Assembly (NCBI RefSeq): GCF_020510665.1
Contig: NZ_CP075187.1
Coordinates: forward strand, 3,045,001 to 3,109,000
Direction of reading: 5' to 3'
From: Dechloromonas denitrificans
GTDB taxonomy: Bacteria; Pseudomonadota; Gammaproteobacteria; Burkholderiales; Rhodocyclaceae
DNA length: 64,000 bases
Part shown: piece by piece, positions 1 to 9,449 of the stretch
How positions within the stretch are numbered: the first letter of the stretch is position 1
Layout: each line of letters begins with the position of its first letter
The notes under the pieces: generated by a model
Told to the model about the DNA's origin: nothing
What the model saw: the letters and a program-made list of their open reading frames with translations, nothing else
Database searches by the model: none
Made by a program: the position numbers and the translations under genes

Positions 1-765
1 TGCCGCCAGATCTGCCCCTACGCCCGTTTCCAGTTCGTCATGTTCGACCCCGACACGCTGATCATCGCCTACGACGCCAAGCGTGGCGAATCGCGCGGTC
101 CACGGGCCAAAAATGCCGATTCCAAGGCGCAAGGACTGGGTGACTGCGTCGATTGCGGCATCTGCGTCCAGGTTTGCCCGACCGGCATCGACATCCGCAA
201 CGGTCTGCAAAACGAATGCATCGGCTGCGCCGCGTGTATCGATGCCTGCGACCAGGTGATGGACAAAATGAACTACCCGCGCGGCCTGATCCGCTATTCG
301 ACCGAAAACGCCGTGACCCGCCACTATTCGGCGATGGATATCCTGCGCCGCGCCGTGCGGCCACGCGTCATCATCTACGCCGCCATCCTTGCCGCACTGA
401 CCTTGGCTACCGCCTGGTCGCTGGCCACCCGCATTCCACTCAAGGTCAACATCCTGAAGGATCGCAGCAGTCTGTCGCGTGAGGCCGACGATGGCAGCAT
501 CGAGAACATCTATCGCCTGCAGATCATGAATACCGGCGACCAGACACGACGTTTCCGCATCACGATCAGCGGCAACGACAACCTGCGCCTGGGCAGCGAC
601 GAGGAAATCACCGTGGCCGGTGGCGAAATCGGGATCCAGAGCGCCATTGTCCGGGCTGAAAGCGGCTCGATCCCGTCCGGTGCGATGCCACTCTCCTTCA
701 GCGTCACCGACATCGCCGACAATCATGTCGCGGTAACTGAAAAAACCAAATTCTGGATGCCTTGA
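1..765 (+). CDS. ccoG: CcoG/FixG-type cytochrome oxidase accessory protein, 3' part
   Basis: The gene enters from the left edge; the frame is open from base 1 and ends at 765, giving about 254 C-terminal residues. CcoG is a membrane iron-sulfur protein that helps deliver copper to cbb3-type cytochrome oxidase. Visible are CPYARFQFVMFD at the edge, two ferredoxin-like cysteine clusters (CVDCGICVQVCP and CIGCAACIDACD) near residues 49-85, one membrane helix (VIIYAAILAALTLATAW) near residue 125, and an Ig-like C-terminal domain ending at FWMP, as in the family. A ccoNOPQ cluster would be expected to the left but lies outside the window. The first ATG in frame (40) is internal. The call is firm; only the N terminus is missing. 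Confidence 0.93.
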   Translation, partial: CRQICPYARFQFVMFDPDTLIIAYDAKRGESRGPRAKNADSKAQGLGDCVDCGICVQVCPTGIDIRNGLQNECIGCAACIDACDQVMDKMNYPRGLIRYSTENAVTRHYSAMDILRRAVRPRVIIYAAILAALTLATAWSLATRIPLKVNILKDRSSLSREADDGSIENIYRLQIMNTGDQTRRFRITISGNDNLRLGSDEEITVAGGEIGIQSAIVRAESGSIPSGAMPLSFSVTDIADNHVAVTEKTKFWMP

Positions 766-864
766 AGCCAAGCGGCCGGTGAAAACCCGGCCGAACGATG
801 AACAGTTGGCGCATTCGATGTTAGATTGCCCCTCTACGAATCTCGACGCGAAAGGAAAGGCACC

Positions 865-1413
865 ATGAGCACGATCAACATCCTCGGCATTGCCGGCAGC
901 CTGCGCCAGGCATCGACCAATCGCGGCCTGTTGCGTGCCGCACAGGCCAATCTGCCGGCCGATAGCACGATGGAAATCGCCGACCTGACGGACATCCCGT
1001 TCTACAACCAGGACATCGCCGAAAAACCGGCTTCCGTCAGCCGTGTTCTCGCCCAGATCGCAGCCGCCGACGCCCTGGTGCTGGGCAGCACGGAATACAA
1101 CTATTCGCTGGCCCCTGCCTTGAAAAACATTCTCGACTGGGCGTCGCGCGAGCCGAACAATGCCCTGCTCGCCGGCAAGCCGGTGGCCATCATGGGTGCG
1201 GCGGGCGGCATGGGATCGTCACGGGCGCAATATCACCTGCGCCAAGTCTGCGTTTTCCTCGATCTGCAGCCGCTGAACAAACCGGAAGTATTCGCCAACG
1301 CCTTTGCTGGCGGCTTCGATGCCGCAGGCAACCTGACCGATGCCAAGCTGACGCAACTGGTTGCCGAACAAATGCTGGCCCTGATTGGCCGGATCAAGGC
1401 AGCACGTCGCTGA
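865..1413 (+). CDS. NADPH-dependent FMN reductase family protein
   Basis: This 182-residue flavodoxin-fold protein reduces FMN or quinone-like substrates with NAD(P)H in the cytoplasm. The N terminus GIAGSLRQASTNRGLL is the FMN phosphate loop, and GSTEYNYSLAPALKNILDW is the second flavin-binding segment typical of the NADPH_FMN_red family. The frame is open upstream to a TTG at 826, but ATG 865 is preferred because aaaggaaagg (851-860) is a good ribosome site and the protein then starts MSTINILGIAG, as relatives do. It lies 10 bp upstream of the DedA-rhodanese gene on the same strand, so the two may be co-transcribed. The physiological substrate cannot be read from the sequence. Confidence 0.88.
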   Translation: MSTINILGIAGSLRQASTNRGLLRAAQANLPADSTMEIADLTDIPFYNQDIAEKPASVSRVLAQIAAADALVLGSTEYNYSLAPALKNILDWASREPNNALLAGKPVAIMGAAGGMGSSRAQYHLRQVCVFLDLQPLNKPEVFANAFAGGFDAAGNLTDAKLTQLVAEQMLALIGRIKAARR

Positions 1414-1422
1414 GCGGCATCC

Positions 1423-2367
1423 ATGGAATTGGCACAAATCAGCCAGGCCCTGAGAAACGACGCAATGACCGTTGTTTTCTTCAACGTGCTGTTGCAGCAA
1501 CTCGGCCTGCCGGTACCGGCCGTGCCCACCCTGCTACTGGCTGGCAGCCTGGTTCTCGCACCGGAAGGCATCGTTCCCATCCTGGCAGCAGCCATCGTCG
1601 CCTCGGTGCTGGCTGACTGGGTCTGGTACGGCACCGGCCGGGTCTTCGGCTACCGGGTTCTGGCCGGTTTGTGCAAGCTCTCGATCAATCCGTCATCATG
1701 CGTCAGCCAAACGGAAGCTCGCTTCGTCCGCTGGGGCCTGTCGTCGCTGGTCGTCGCCAAGTTCATTCCCGGCTTTTCAACCGTCGCGCCACCGATTGCC
1801 GGCGCACTGCGCATGAGCCAACCGGGTTTCCTGTTGGCCGCCGGCATGGGCGCCGGTTTGTGGGCAGGCTTGGCACTGGGCGCCGGCTGGCTGTTGCAGG
1901 ATGCCGTCCAAAGCGCCATCGCCACCCTCGACCGGCACGCCGGAAGAGCCCTGATCCTGCTGCTGCTCGCACTGACGTTCTGGCTGGGCTGGAAACTCTG
2001 GCAGAAATACCGCTTCCGTAAATTCTGCGCCGTTCCCCATATTTCACCGGACGAATTGCTGCAGGCCCTGGCCACCGAGCAACCGCCCCTGCTCCTCGAC
2101 CTGCGGGGAGCATCAATGATCGCCGATGCCGGCCCGATCATCGGCGCCCGGGTCGGCGAGCACGACTTCCTGCGTGATGCGGTCGGCGACTGGCCCAAGG
2201 AACAGGCCATCGTCACCCTGTGCGCCTGCCCGGAAGATGCCGGCGCCATCCAGGCCGCCCGCCAACTGCTCAAACAGGGCTACCTGTCGGTCAAACCGCT
2301 CAAAGGTGGCTACGAAGCGTGGTTACAGGCAACCCGGCCAGCACAGCAAAGCACATCTGCCGGATAA
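1423..2367 (+). CDS. DedA-family membrane protein fused to a rhodanese domain
   Basis: This 314-residue fusion has an N-terminal DedA/SNARE-associated membrane domain (residues about 1-195, with FIPGFSTVAPPIAGALR as the family core motif and several membrane segments, the last near LILLLLALTFWLGWKLW) and a C-terminal cytoplasmic rhodanese domain (about 205-305). The rhodanese part has LLLDLRG and an active-loop cysteine in VTLCACPEDAGA, followed by LKGGYEAW. DedA proteins act as undecaprenyl phosphate or phospholipid transporters or flippases; the rhodanese module may sense or transfer sulfur. In the pre-insertion chromosome this gene was the left neighbour of rpoH: its stop is 53 bp before the rebuilt insertion site. 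It ends intact. Confidence 0.87.
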   Translation: MELAQISQALRNDAMTVVFFNVLLQQLGLPVPAVPTLLLAGSLVLAPEGIVPILAAAIVASVLADWVWYGTGRVFGYRVLAGLCKLSINPSSCVSQTEARFVRWGLSSLVVAKFIPGFSTVAPPIAGALRMSQPGFLLAAGMGAGLWAGLALGAGWLLQDAVQSAIATLDRHAGRALILLLLALTFWLGWKLWQKYRFRKFCAVPHISPDELLQALATEQPPLLLDLRGASMIADAGPIIGARVGEHDFLRDAVGDWPKEQAIVTLCACPEDAGAIQAARQLLKQGYLSVKPLKGGYEAWLQATRPAQQSTSAG

Positions 2368-2420
2368 CCAGCGGCCAGATGGTGCAAAGGCATCCGTATT
2401 TTTGTTCGATGATCTGAGAA

Positions 2421-2440
2421 CGATTTGTTCTGAATAATTA
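2421..2440 (+). repeat. Left tip of Tn7-like element 1 with target duplication
   Basis: CGATT (2421-2425) is directly followed by TGTTCTGAATAATTA (2426-2440). The other tip, read inward from 10995, is TGTTCTTACCAATTA; 12 of 15 bases match. CGATT is repeated right after that far tip (10996-11000). The rest of the left end, where TnsB sites would be expected, is replaced by the IS5-like element from about 2440. The assignment rests on the tip match plus the matching 5-bp duplication. Confidence 0.75.
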
Positions 2441-3939
2441 GTCCGTCCTGAATAACCCATTTCAAAGGACGGCGAAGCGGCGAAATTCGGGAGAGGTTGA
2501 TTGCCGACGATTGGTGTCGGCCATGGAGAAACACAACATCCAGACGTAAAAAAGCCGGATGGCCCTGAGAATCATCCGCAGATTGTGACCGGCACCGCAA
2601 AGCACGGCATTCAGGGCGTCACCGAGGCTGCCCTTGAGCCAATTCCGACGCAGCTTGCCTTCGTTTTTCATGTGCCCAATTGCGGGTTCAACGGCACTTC
2701 GTCGATGAATGGCTTTCCGGATGGACGGGGTGACGCCGCGCTTCTGGCCGCTGCGCCAGATCGTCACACCCTCGACACTGACGCCCCGATAGCCCTTATC
2801 GACAAACACCGCCTTCGGTTTCTGCGCGGTGAGAATGCTCACCTGCTCGATGGCTTCCGGCAACGTGTGGCCGTCGTAGGGGTTGCCGGGCAAACTGCGC
2901 ATGCCGACCACCAGACCTTCCTTGTGCGTGGTGGCGACAGTGACCTTGACGCCGAATTCATACGGCTGGCGCGCCTTGCCTTTGGAAATACACTCGACCT
3001 CCGGGGCGTGCAGGCTGTAGAGCTTGTTTTTGTCTTTGGGCTTTTGCTCCAGCAGCCGTTTGACACGGGCCAGGATGCTGGCCGCCTTCGCACACTGCAC
3101 TTCGTCCTGGCGATCCAGTTTGCGATCAATGTCACGCCAGACTCGCCCGACCACCGTGCGCAAGGATTTCAGGCAGGCCTTCCATGCGTCGGAATTGCTT
3201 GGCATGGGCGTAACGTCCGACCTGCACAGCCAGCCTGGGTGCTTCGCGGTTGTAGTTCTGGCGCAGGGTGATGCCCAGGGCGCCTGCCAGTTTCACCAGA
3301 TGCTGCCGACCGCGTTCGAGCAGGCGACTATCGGTCGGGTAAGCCACGGCTTTTTCCATCACCGTGGTGTCGATGATAATTTTCTCGAAACTCTTTGCCT
3401 TGACCACCTTGCCCCGGCGGGCGGCTTCAATGGTTTCAGTCAGCAACCACTCAACACCTTCTTCACCGACCCGCTGGCGCCAGCGCGTCATCGACGAGGG
3501 ATCAATCGGCGGCTCGTGCTGGAAGTAGGTTTCGCCGCAGAAATGCTGCCAGTAAGGGTTCTCGACCCATGTCCAGACCAGATCCGCATCCGAGCAGGCG
3601 AACGTGTGTTGCAGGTAGAGCAACCCCGCGATCAATCGCGGCGAACTGGCCGGGCGCCCGGTACGGGAGGGAAAGAACTCCGCCCATCGGGTTTCGAAGA
3701 GTGACCAGTCGATCAACTCGGCCAATTTCACCAACGGGTGCTTGAGATTGATCAGTTCCGCCAGGGGCTGCTGAAACAAGTCGCCGGTCGAGGGATGTTT
3801 ACCTTTGGGACGCATCGAAAACTCACGAAAATTTGCAAGGAATCAAGGCGTTATTATCTCATTTCCGGCAAATTATCGTCCGCAAAATGACGAAATTAGC
3901 CCATCAAATCAAGAGGTTGAGCGTTGTTCAGGACGGACT
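2440..3939 (-). mobile_element. IS5-family insertion sequence (transposase frameshifted)
   Basis: The ends are near-perfect inverted repeats: AGTCCGTCCTGAATAAC at 2440-2456 and the complement of AGTCCGTCCTGAACAAC at 3923-3939 (16/17). The element is 1.5 kb and contains one transposase reading frame split in two on the minus strand. The flanks do not show a target duplication (TT on the left, GG on the right). This fits a later deletion next to the right end, which would also explain why only the 3' part of an IS630 transposase remains directly beside it. The IS sits immediately inside the left tip of Tn7-like element 1. Confidence 0.85.
2462..3815 (-). pseudogene. IS5-family transposase, frameshifted
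   Basis: The N-terminal part (3815 down to 3132) and the C-terminal part (3205 down to 2462) together make one DDE transposase. The first part has the helix-rich RTGRPASSPRLIAGLLYL region and the first catalytic Asp in IIIDTTVMEKA. The second has the second Asp in VFVDKGYRG and the Glu in SAVEPAIGHMKNEGKL. The two frames overlap at about 3135-3205, where the protein should run from YAHAKQFRRM into LKSLRTVVGRVWRDI, so a one-base shift lies near 3165-3195. I see no A-rich slippery heptamer there, so a disabling frameshift is more likely than programmed frameshifting, although several IS5 relatives do use the latter. Confidence 0.85.
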
Positions 3940-4252
3940 GGTTCGGGAGGCCGGGCGCAAGGTATTTTTGATTCTGGACAACCTGCGAGTGCATCACAGC
4001 AACAAGGTTCGGGACTGGCTGAAAAAGTACACCGAACACATTGAGGTGTTCTTTTTGCCCGCCTATTCTCCAGAACTCAATCCGGACGAATATCTGAACT
4101 GTGACTTGAAGGCATTGGTCCATGGCGGGAAACCAGCCAAGAATCGGGATGAACTGGAATCAAAGGTGCGAGGCGCAATGATGAAAATACAGAATCGTCC
4201 AAAACGGGTTATGTCCTATTTTAGACATCGGAAAATCCAATATGCTGCCTAA
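3940..4252 (+). pseudogene. IS630-family transposase, 3' fragment
   Basis: The frame gives about 104 residues that match the C-terminal DDE_3 catalytic half of IS630/Tc1-like transposases: KVFLILDNLRVHHSNKV carries the second catalytic Asp, and FFLPAYSPELNPDEYLN the last acidic residue. The 5' half is missing; the homologous part begins right at the right repeat of the IS5-like element, so the break was probably made by that element or by a deletion next to it. An ATG at 3833 lies inside the neighbouring IS and makes only a chimeric open frame. The remnant ends at a TAA at 4250-4252. Confidence 0.8.
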
Positions 4253-4286
4253 TGAACCTATTGGATTGCCGGGTTAATACAGTAAT

Positions 4287-6335
4287 TTAGCCTTTTGCTG
4301 CAATTCTAAGATGCTCTGAATCTATCAGGCCGATTCGCATCCAGGTGCTGGAAATTTTTGCAATTTCACTCACCGCACGGCTGTAGCGCATTTCACCCAT
4401 CCAGATAAATTCCTGCACATCTGATCGTGGGAATTTAAATTTATTATTCCCATCATCAACACGCTCTCCTATTACTCTTTTTTTTATAGGGTCTGGCGCG
4501 AATTTAAATGTGAAAATTTCTGGTGATTTCGTACTGAACTTTAAATGCAGGTCAAGCCCATCCTCGTTTTTTACAACCAGGTTGTAGCTTTTGGTATTTT
4601 CTTCTGCTTTAATGAAAGAGAATGCTGATTTTTCCTCGAGACGAAGCGTGTCGCATGCAGGTGTTAGGCAAATATAGTATGTGGATTTTTCTTTACTATC
4701 TGCACTATTGATATTGTCGTTATTTTCACCGTTTGGCTCTACTGCGCTCTCATTTTTTTTGTCTTTTTCTATGGTCTTAAGTTTTAGTATTGTCCCAGTA
4801 GTAATGGACGGCACCCAGCTTGTGTTCCATGGAGCTTTGTGTGAGCCAAATGCTTCTCGACGTAATGCAACCATGCGTGAAAATTTATTTTCACGATTTA
4901 TTGATTCCTGTGTTGAGCCAGAAAGAAAGGCAGAGATGTGTTTTCTGTTGCTTTCATGGATATCAATTTGCGGCGTCTCAGAAGCTGGTTTGTTTACACC
5001 TTTGTCGTTTATTCCATGTTTGAGTAACTGATTTATTAACTCCATGTTAACGTCACCTTCTTTTTTTATGGCGACTCTTTTTTCTTTTGTTTTGATATTA
5101 TCAATTTTTGCTCCTATAGCTTGCTCTATTGCTTGAACATCTTCATTTCTTATATCTAACGCACTGGCGACTTCCTTTCTATTTTTTGTGATTTTTGTTT
5201 TTATGGTTTCTAGTTTTATATGCGATGTCTCTGTTGATTCTGCTTTATTGCTGTTTGGGGTTTTGATTTTTGTTTGCAGCCAATTTTCTATAGGTTTTGG
5301 TGTTAGGTATTCATCCGCAACGGCGTCATAGCTAAGCGAGTTCTCAAATTCCGCCACCAACAAATCACGCATCAACTCTGCTATGTCTTCTGGTGGATCT
5401 GTGATCAAGCGGTTTGCAATATAAGCTGAATCAAGGTCACTTTCGAAACGAGTTAGAAGGTGGTGCGTATTTTTTCTGATTGCGCCAACTGATGCCAATG
5501 CAAATGATGGAATCAGTCCATCGTTTAATTTTGTAAACAGGGTGATGATTTTTTCTGGTAAATCGCTACTGGGAACAGTATATTTATTGACGATAGCCAG
5601 TAGGCATGCTGCACTCTTTGCGGTTTCGCCATCAACCTTGCTCAGGTCAATACCTCCACTGCCAAGCGCGGACACGGCTTCATTCAATATCTCAACTGTC
5701 ACCATGTTTCCAGTGTAAATACAAATCAAGCGTAGTCTGTTGCCCTCATTTATATCTTGCTCAGCTAGTTCTTTCAGAATTTCTTTTGTTAACTCTGGCG
5801 ATTGTTTTTCCAGGTGCCAATCGATGATCAGCACATCAGCAGCTTTGGCCGCTTTAAGCGCCCGCTTCTTCTTGGCATCGCTGTCAGTATCTGTATCTTT
5901 TGGCAGTACAAAGGCGCAGGACAAGCCTGCATCGGCAAATGAGTCCGAAATCTCAATGATGTCCAGGCGGTGAGCAGTCAAATCTGCCCCTCCTGTTAAC
6001 GCATCACCCTGCGTTTGGGTGGTTACCGGCTGGCTGAGTTCAGCCGCTGCTTGCACTCCACCCATGCCCACATCGACAGGAATGGCGAGTGGCGCCTGGA
6101 TTGTTTTGAGTTGTGCATTTTCTGGTGGTGTATATGGTTCGTTGTCCACAATGACCACATTTTTTAGAAAGCTTTTTACTGCGTTCATGCAGTGTTGTTG
6201 CCAGATCTCTTCAGGGGTAGGTGCGGACGGGGTTGCTTTGTCGCCAGCTTGTGCCGGGGAGCTTTCGATAACAGGGGGCTGATCATCAATATTTGCTGCT
6301 ACAGGCTCAACCTGAATGGCATTTTCACGATTCAT
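4287..6335 (-). CDS. Receiver-domain protein paired with a GHKL ATPase
   Basis: This 682-residue protein has a low-complexity N terminus and a response-regulator-like receiver domain at about residues 58-235. KNVVIVDNEPYTP supplies the first acidic strand, VLIIDWHLEKQSPE the likely phospho-acceptor Asp near residue 170, and LICIYTGN the switch Thr strand. The middle is charged and coiled. The C-terminal 200 residues contain YYICLTPACDTLRL and no domain I can name, and no classical DNA-binding output domain is evident. Its ATG overlaps the stop of the ATPase gene by four bases (6332-6335), so the two are translationally coupled. It is probably the phosphorylation partner or effector of that ATPase. 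Base composition is clearly AT-richer than the core. The exact role is unknown. Confidence 0.75.
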   Translation of the reverse strand: MNRENAIQVEPVAANIDDQPPVIESSPAQAGDKATPSAPTPEEIWQQHCMNAVKSFLKNVVIVDNEPYTPPENAQLKTIQAPLAIPVDVGMGGVQAAAELSQPVTTQTQGDALTGGADLTAHRLDIIEISDSFADAGLSCAFVLPKDTDTDSDAKKKRALKAAKAADVLIIDWHLEKQSPELTKEILKELAEQDINEGNRLRLICIYTGNMVTVEILNEAVSALGSGGIDLSKVDGETAKSAACLLAIVNKYTVPSSDLPEKIITLFTKLNDGLIPSFALASVGAIRKNTHHLLTRFESDLDSAYIANRLITDPPEDIAELMRDLLVAEFENSLSYDAVADEYLTPKPIENWLQTKIKTPNSNKAESTETSHIKLETIKTKITKNRKEVASALDIRNEDVQAIEQAIGAKIDNIKTKEKRVAIKKEGDVNMELINQLLKHGINDKGVNKPASETPQIDIHESNRKHISAFLSGSTQESINRENKFSRMVALRREAFGSHKAPWNTSWVPSITTGTILKLKTIEKDKKNESAVEPNGENNDNINSADSKEKSTYYICLTPACDTLRLEEKSAFSFIKAEENTKSYNLVVKNEDGLDLHLKFSTKSPEIFTFKFAPDPIKKRVIGERVDDGNNKFKFPRSDVQEFIWMGEMRYSRAVSEIAKISSTWMRIGLIDSEHLRIAAKG

Positions 6336-9301
6336 TTTTCGCTCACTTGTTCTTTTGCGCTGATGCGGAAAATAGGGTGGGTGTCCAGTCCGGCCTGTGC
6401 CAGTTCCAGTTCAAACCCTTCACGATGTAGGGCGTTGCGGCTTACTGCCAAGCCCATGCCGCGGCCACCGGGCTTTTTGGTTACCCCAAAGTCAAAAATC
6501 TGTTCTTTCATCCGCTCTTCTATGCCTGGACCGGTATTGGATATCAGCAAGTCCTGTCCATCAGCATCTAGAACGACTTTTCTTTCACCTTGGGCGCGGC
6601 TGTCGATCCAGTAAATCGCGTTATCAATAATGTTTACAAACGCGCCAATGATGGCGGGGGGTTTGCAGTCGATCTTGAGCTCTCGAAAAGCTGAGGTGGG
6701 TACCAGTTCTATTTTTGCTTCTTCGAGCGTTAGGGAAAATATGCGCCGTACAGCAGACAAAATTTCCTCGCCGGATAGAGTGACGGTTGAGCGGTAAAGT
6801 CTTCGGCCGAGAGGATCAATGGCTTTTAGGTAGTCATCCAGATGCTCGATATGGGTGCGCAGCGGTTTATAAATCAGAGCTAACGGGGGGTTTCGATCTG
6901 CCCATGGCCTGAGGTCATTCAGGGCAACACGTATACCGTTGGCTGCCCGTTCGAATTCATGCTGCAGGATGCCGACAGCCATGCCCATTTGGGCAAATTC
7001 CGTATAAAAATCGAGCTGCTCTTCCAGTTGCTGATTACGGTTTTCCAGTGCGGCGAAACGATCGTCCAGTGTTTCTCGGGCAGTAATACCTTCGGTGAGT
7101 TCGTCCATTTGGCGCCTGAAGGCATCGAGCAACGAGGCTTCCTCTTCACTCAGCGCACTCATGGCGTTTTCGATGTCGTGCCGGACTTCGTCCAGATATG
7201 CCGGGTTCTCTGCTGTGCGTTTGGTAAAGTCACCCACCAAATTTTCCATACTGACGCGTAACCCGGCAAATTCATCCTGTAGCGTGATACGCAAGGTTTT
7301 CTGCATATTGTCGCTAGCCATTAATGCGGCCCGGCGAAGACTACTTAATGCTTTTACAGACTCGGTTCGTTCCTTCTCTATATCTTGCAAGGCATTTTCA
7401 ATGCGCTGGGCTTCGGCAATATGCCCTTCGGTAGCATTATGTAACTGCTGGTCGATATGCACGCGCAGTGGGTCAAGTATTTCTGCTTTTAGCGTGGCCG
7501 ATGTATTCAGGTAAGCATTCCAGTCACGCTCAAGTGACTTCCCAAGTGAAAGCCCTTTTGGGGCCAAAATGATGCTGGCACTAGCCAGTTTTCTATATTG
7601 TGCGCGTACCTCAGCATCTAGATTACGCAGCTTTAGTGCCAAGTCGCCCAAGCTGTGAATGTTTGTCAGGTTGGCTATGCTTTCTTCAATGTAACTTCTG
7701 ACTTTCTTGTTTTCATTTTCAAAGAAATTGTTCTCGTAATTTTTGAAGAAAACATCTAGCTGTTTTTTTAGCTCTCCCCTTCTCCCTTCAGCTTTTTTCC
7801 TTTGTTTTTCCAGTAATTTTGATTGCAAATCCAACTCTTTTTTCACATCCCAGAAGTCACCTTGGGGAGATGTTTCGCGAAAGAATTCATAAGCTAGTTG
7901 CTGATAAAAATTAATAAGAATGGATCGGAAATCACGATAAGCTTGGTTTTCGCGGAAGCCTTCTCGGCCTGCTTTTTCAGAAAGTGCACTATTATGTTCG
8001 TGCGAAATTTCTACGTAACCAAACCCTCGGCGATAAGAGAAAAACCAATCGCCAGCTGATTTTGTTCGTCTTTTTTCGATGTCCAGCCAATCAATGTCGC
8101 TGTTGCCATAAGGCAGCATCCTTATGCTGTCCCTATAAATGTACAGTCCGCCTAAGCGATCTAATTTTTTTGTAATATCAATCCAACTTTCAGAGCTGAG
8201 CTTTGAGTCTTTTTGCGCCCCCTGAACATAGCCATATTTAAAGTAAAAACTACCGCAGCGGGGCTGTCGACCACGGCCATCCAACCAGTTGCAAACAAAC
8301 GGGCGTGATTTTCCATAAATGCTGACTGTGCCGGTGAATTGGCCATTCGCGTCGAAAGTGCCTTCGAAAAATTGGTCTGTTTTTTCAAAATCGTTGTTAG
8401 AGAAAAATTCATTTGGCCCAATCAGTGAACGCGGTTCACTGCCATTGTGGTCACGGAATTCTGTCGTGATAACAGGGAGCTGATCAGACATGTAGTTGGA
8501 AAAGCCCAGCAGATTGCGCTCCAGCTTGGAGGCATCCTTATCTGCGCCACCATCAATATCGTCATCCAGTTCAGAGGCAACTGGCAGGACAATGAAATGG
8601 GTACCGTAGCCATCTCCACTGAGAGAGAGCGGTTTTTCTCTGTCACGGTTCAGCGTGGTATCGAGGATGTCTGGACTAATCGTGCGCACCCGATCCAAGT
8701 CACGGCAGAGGGTGTCGTAGGCCTCGGGTGCAATGTCGGGCTGAAGGCTGGCAAGGTTGGCTGCAACGTGGTTGGCCAGCGTAATGATGTCGCTATTGCT
8801 TGGCAAGGTGCCACCGGGGATTTCCTTAATCGGGATGTCGATGGCGCTGATGTCAATGCCGGGCTGTTCAAATAACCCCCAGTGAACAAGCGTGACGATC
8901 AGGTTGTGCAGGCCATCTGGGCGGGCGGCACGGGTCATGAGTAGTGTGACGGGGGCGATGACGGCGATGGCCAGTCGTCCAATGCCTTTCTCTCCCATAA
9001 TGATGCGTTTGGGCGGATTCCGGAGGCCTCTCCACTCATCGGTATTTGCCGTGCTATTCGCTTTTACCCGTGATTCTGTGCCGATTGTCAACCAGCGATT
9101 TTCCAGATCTTCCCTAGTCATGCCATAGCCATCATCACGTAAAACCAGAACCCGGGTACGACGATAGAAATCGACTTCAACGCGATCGGCGTAGGCGTCG
9201 TGGGCATTTTTGAACAATTCGTGAATAGCGGTTGGTATGCCTGCAATTTGTTGCCTGCCGAGCATGTCGACAGCGCGCGCCCTGACTCGTAGCTGTGTCA
9301 T
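6332..9301 (-). CDS. Double GHKL ATPase: Hsp90/MutL-like N terminus, histidine-kinase-like C terminus
   Basis: This 989-residue protein carries two ATP-binding folds of the GHKL superfamily. The N-terminal one (about 1-200) resembles Hsp90/MutL/MORC: N box HELFKNAHDAYAD at 28-39, G1 box DDGYGM at 56-61 and G2 loop GEKGIGRLA near 103. A central region (about 480-780) is rich in coiled coil. The C-terminal part resembles a histidine kinase: an H box ILQHEFERAANG near residue 780, then NIIDNAIYWID, ISNTGPGIEE and GGRGMGLAVS (about 885-960). The order methyltransferase, ATPase, receiver protein on one strand suggests a defence or DNA-surveillance operon in which ATPase signalling reaches the receiver partner. 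Whether the histidine is phosphorylated is an inference. Confidence 0.82.
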   Translation of the reverse strand: MTQLRVRARAVDMLGRQQIAGIPTAIHELFKNAHDAYADRVEVDFYRRTRVLVLRDDGYGMTREDLENRWLTIGTESRVKANSTANTDEWRGLRNPPKRIIMGEKGIGRLAIAVIAPVTLLMTRAARPDGLHNLIVTLVHWGLFEQPGIDISAIDIPIKEIPGGTLPSNSDIITLANHVAANLASLQPDIAPEAYDTLCRDLDRVRTISPDILDTTLNRDREKPLSLSGDGYGTHFIVLPVASELDDDIDGGADKDASKLERNLLGFSNYMSDQLPVITTEFRDHNGSEPRSLIGPNEFFSNNDFEKTDQFFEGTFDANGQFTGTVSIYGKSRPFVCNWLDGRGRQPRCGSFYFKYGYVQGAQKDSKLSSESWIDITKKLDRLGGLYIYRDSIRMLPYGNSDIDWLDIEKRRTKSAGDWFFSYRRGFGYVEISHEHNSALSEKAGREGFRENQAYRDFRSILINFYQQLAYEFFRETSPQGDFWDVKKELDLQSKLLEKQRKKAEGRRGELKKQLDVFFKNYENNFFENENKKVRSYIEESIANLTNIHSLGDLALKLRNLDAEVRAQYRKLASASIILAPKGLSLGKSLERDWNAYLNTSATLKAEILDPLRVHIDQQLHNATEGHIAEAQRIENALQDIEKERTESVKALSSLRRAALMASDNMQKTLRITLQDEFAGLRVSMENLVGDFTKRTAENPAYLDEVRHDIENAMSALSEEEASLLDAFRRQMDELTEGITARETLDDRFAALENRNQQLEEQLDFYTEFAQMGMAVGILQHEFERAANGIRVALNDLRPWADRNPPLALIYKPLRTHIEHLDDYLKAIDPLGRRLYRSTVTLSGEEILSAVRRIFSLTLEEAKIELVPTSAFRELKIDCKPPAIIGAFVNIIDNAIYWIDSRAQGERKVVLDADGQDLLISNTGPGIEERMKEQIFDFGVTKKPGGRGMGLAVSRNALHREGFELELAQAGLDTHPIFRISAKEQVSEK

Positions 9302-9449
9302 TGCAACCCCTGATTACTTGTGCATTAGTCTTTTGTAGATTCAGGGAAGTCTACCATGCGCAATACTTTGTCATGTGGTTGCGAGACATGGATATCGTTA
9401 CTGGTAGGGCGAGCCGTGCCATCGAGCAAATGTCACGGCTGCTGGGGGA

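Noticed and set aside
3833..3939. 5' part of the plus-strand open frame leading into the IS630 fragment
   Set aside because: These bases belong to the right end of the IS5-like element; the joined frame is chimeric, so the IS630 remnant is taken to start at about 3940.
2438..3942. Target duplication for the IS5-like element
   Set aside because: The flanks (TT and GG beyond the 17-bp repeats) do not match; a deletion on one side is more likely.
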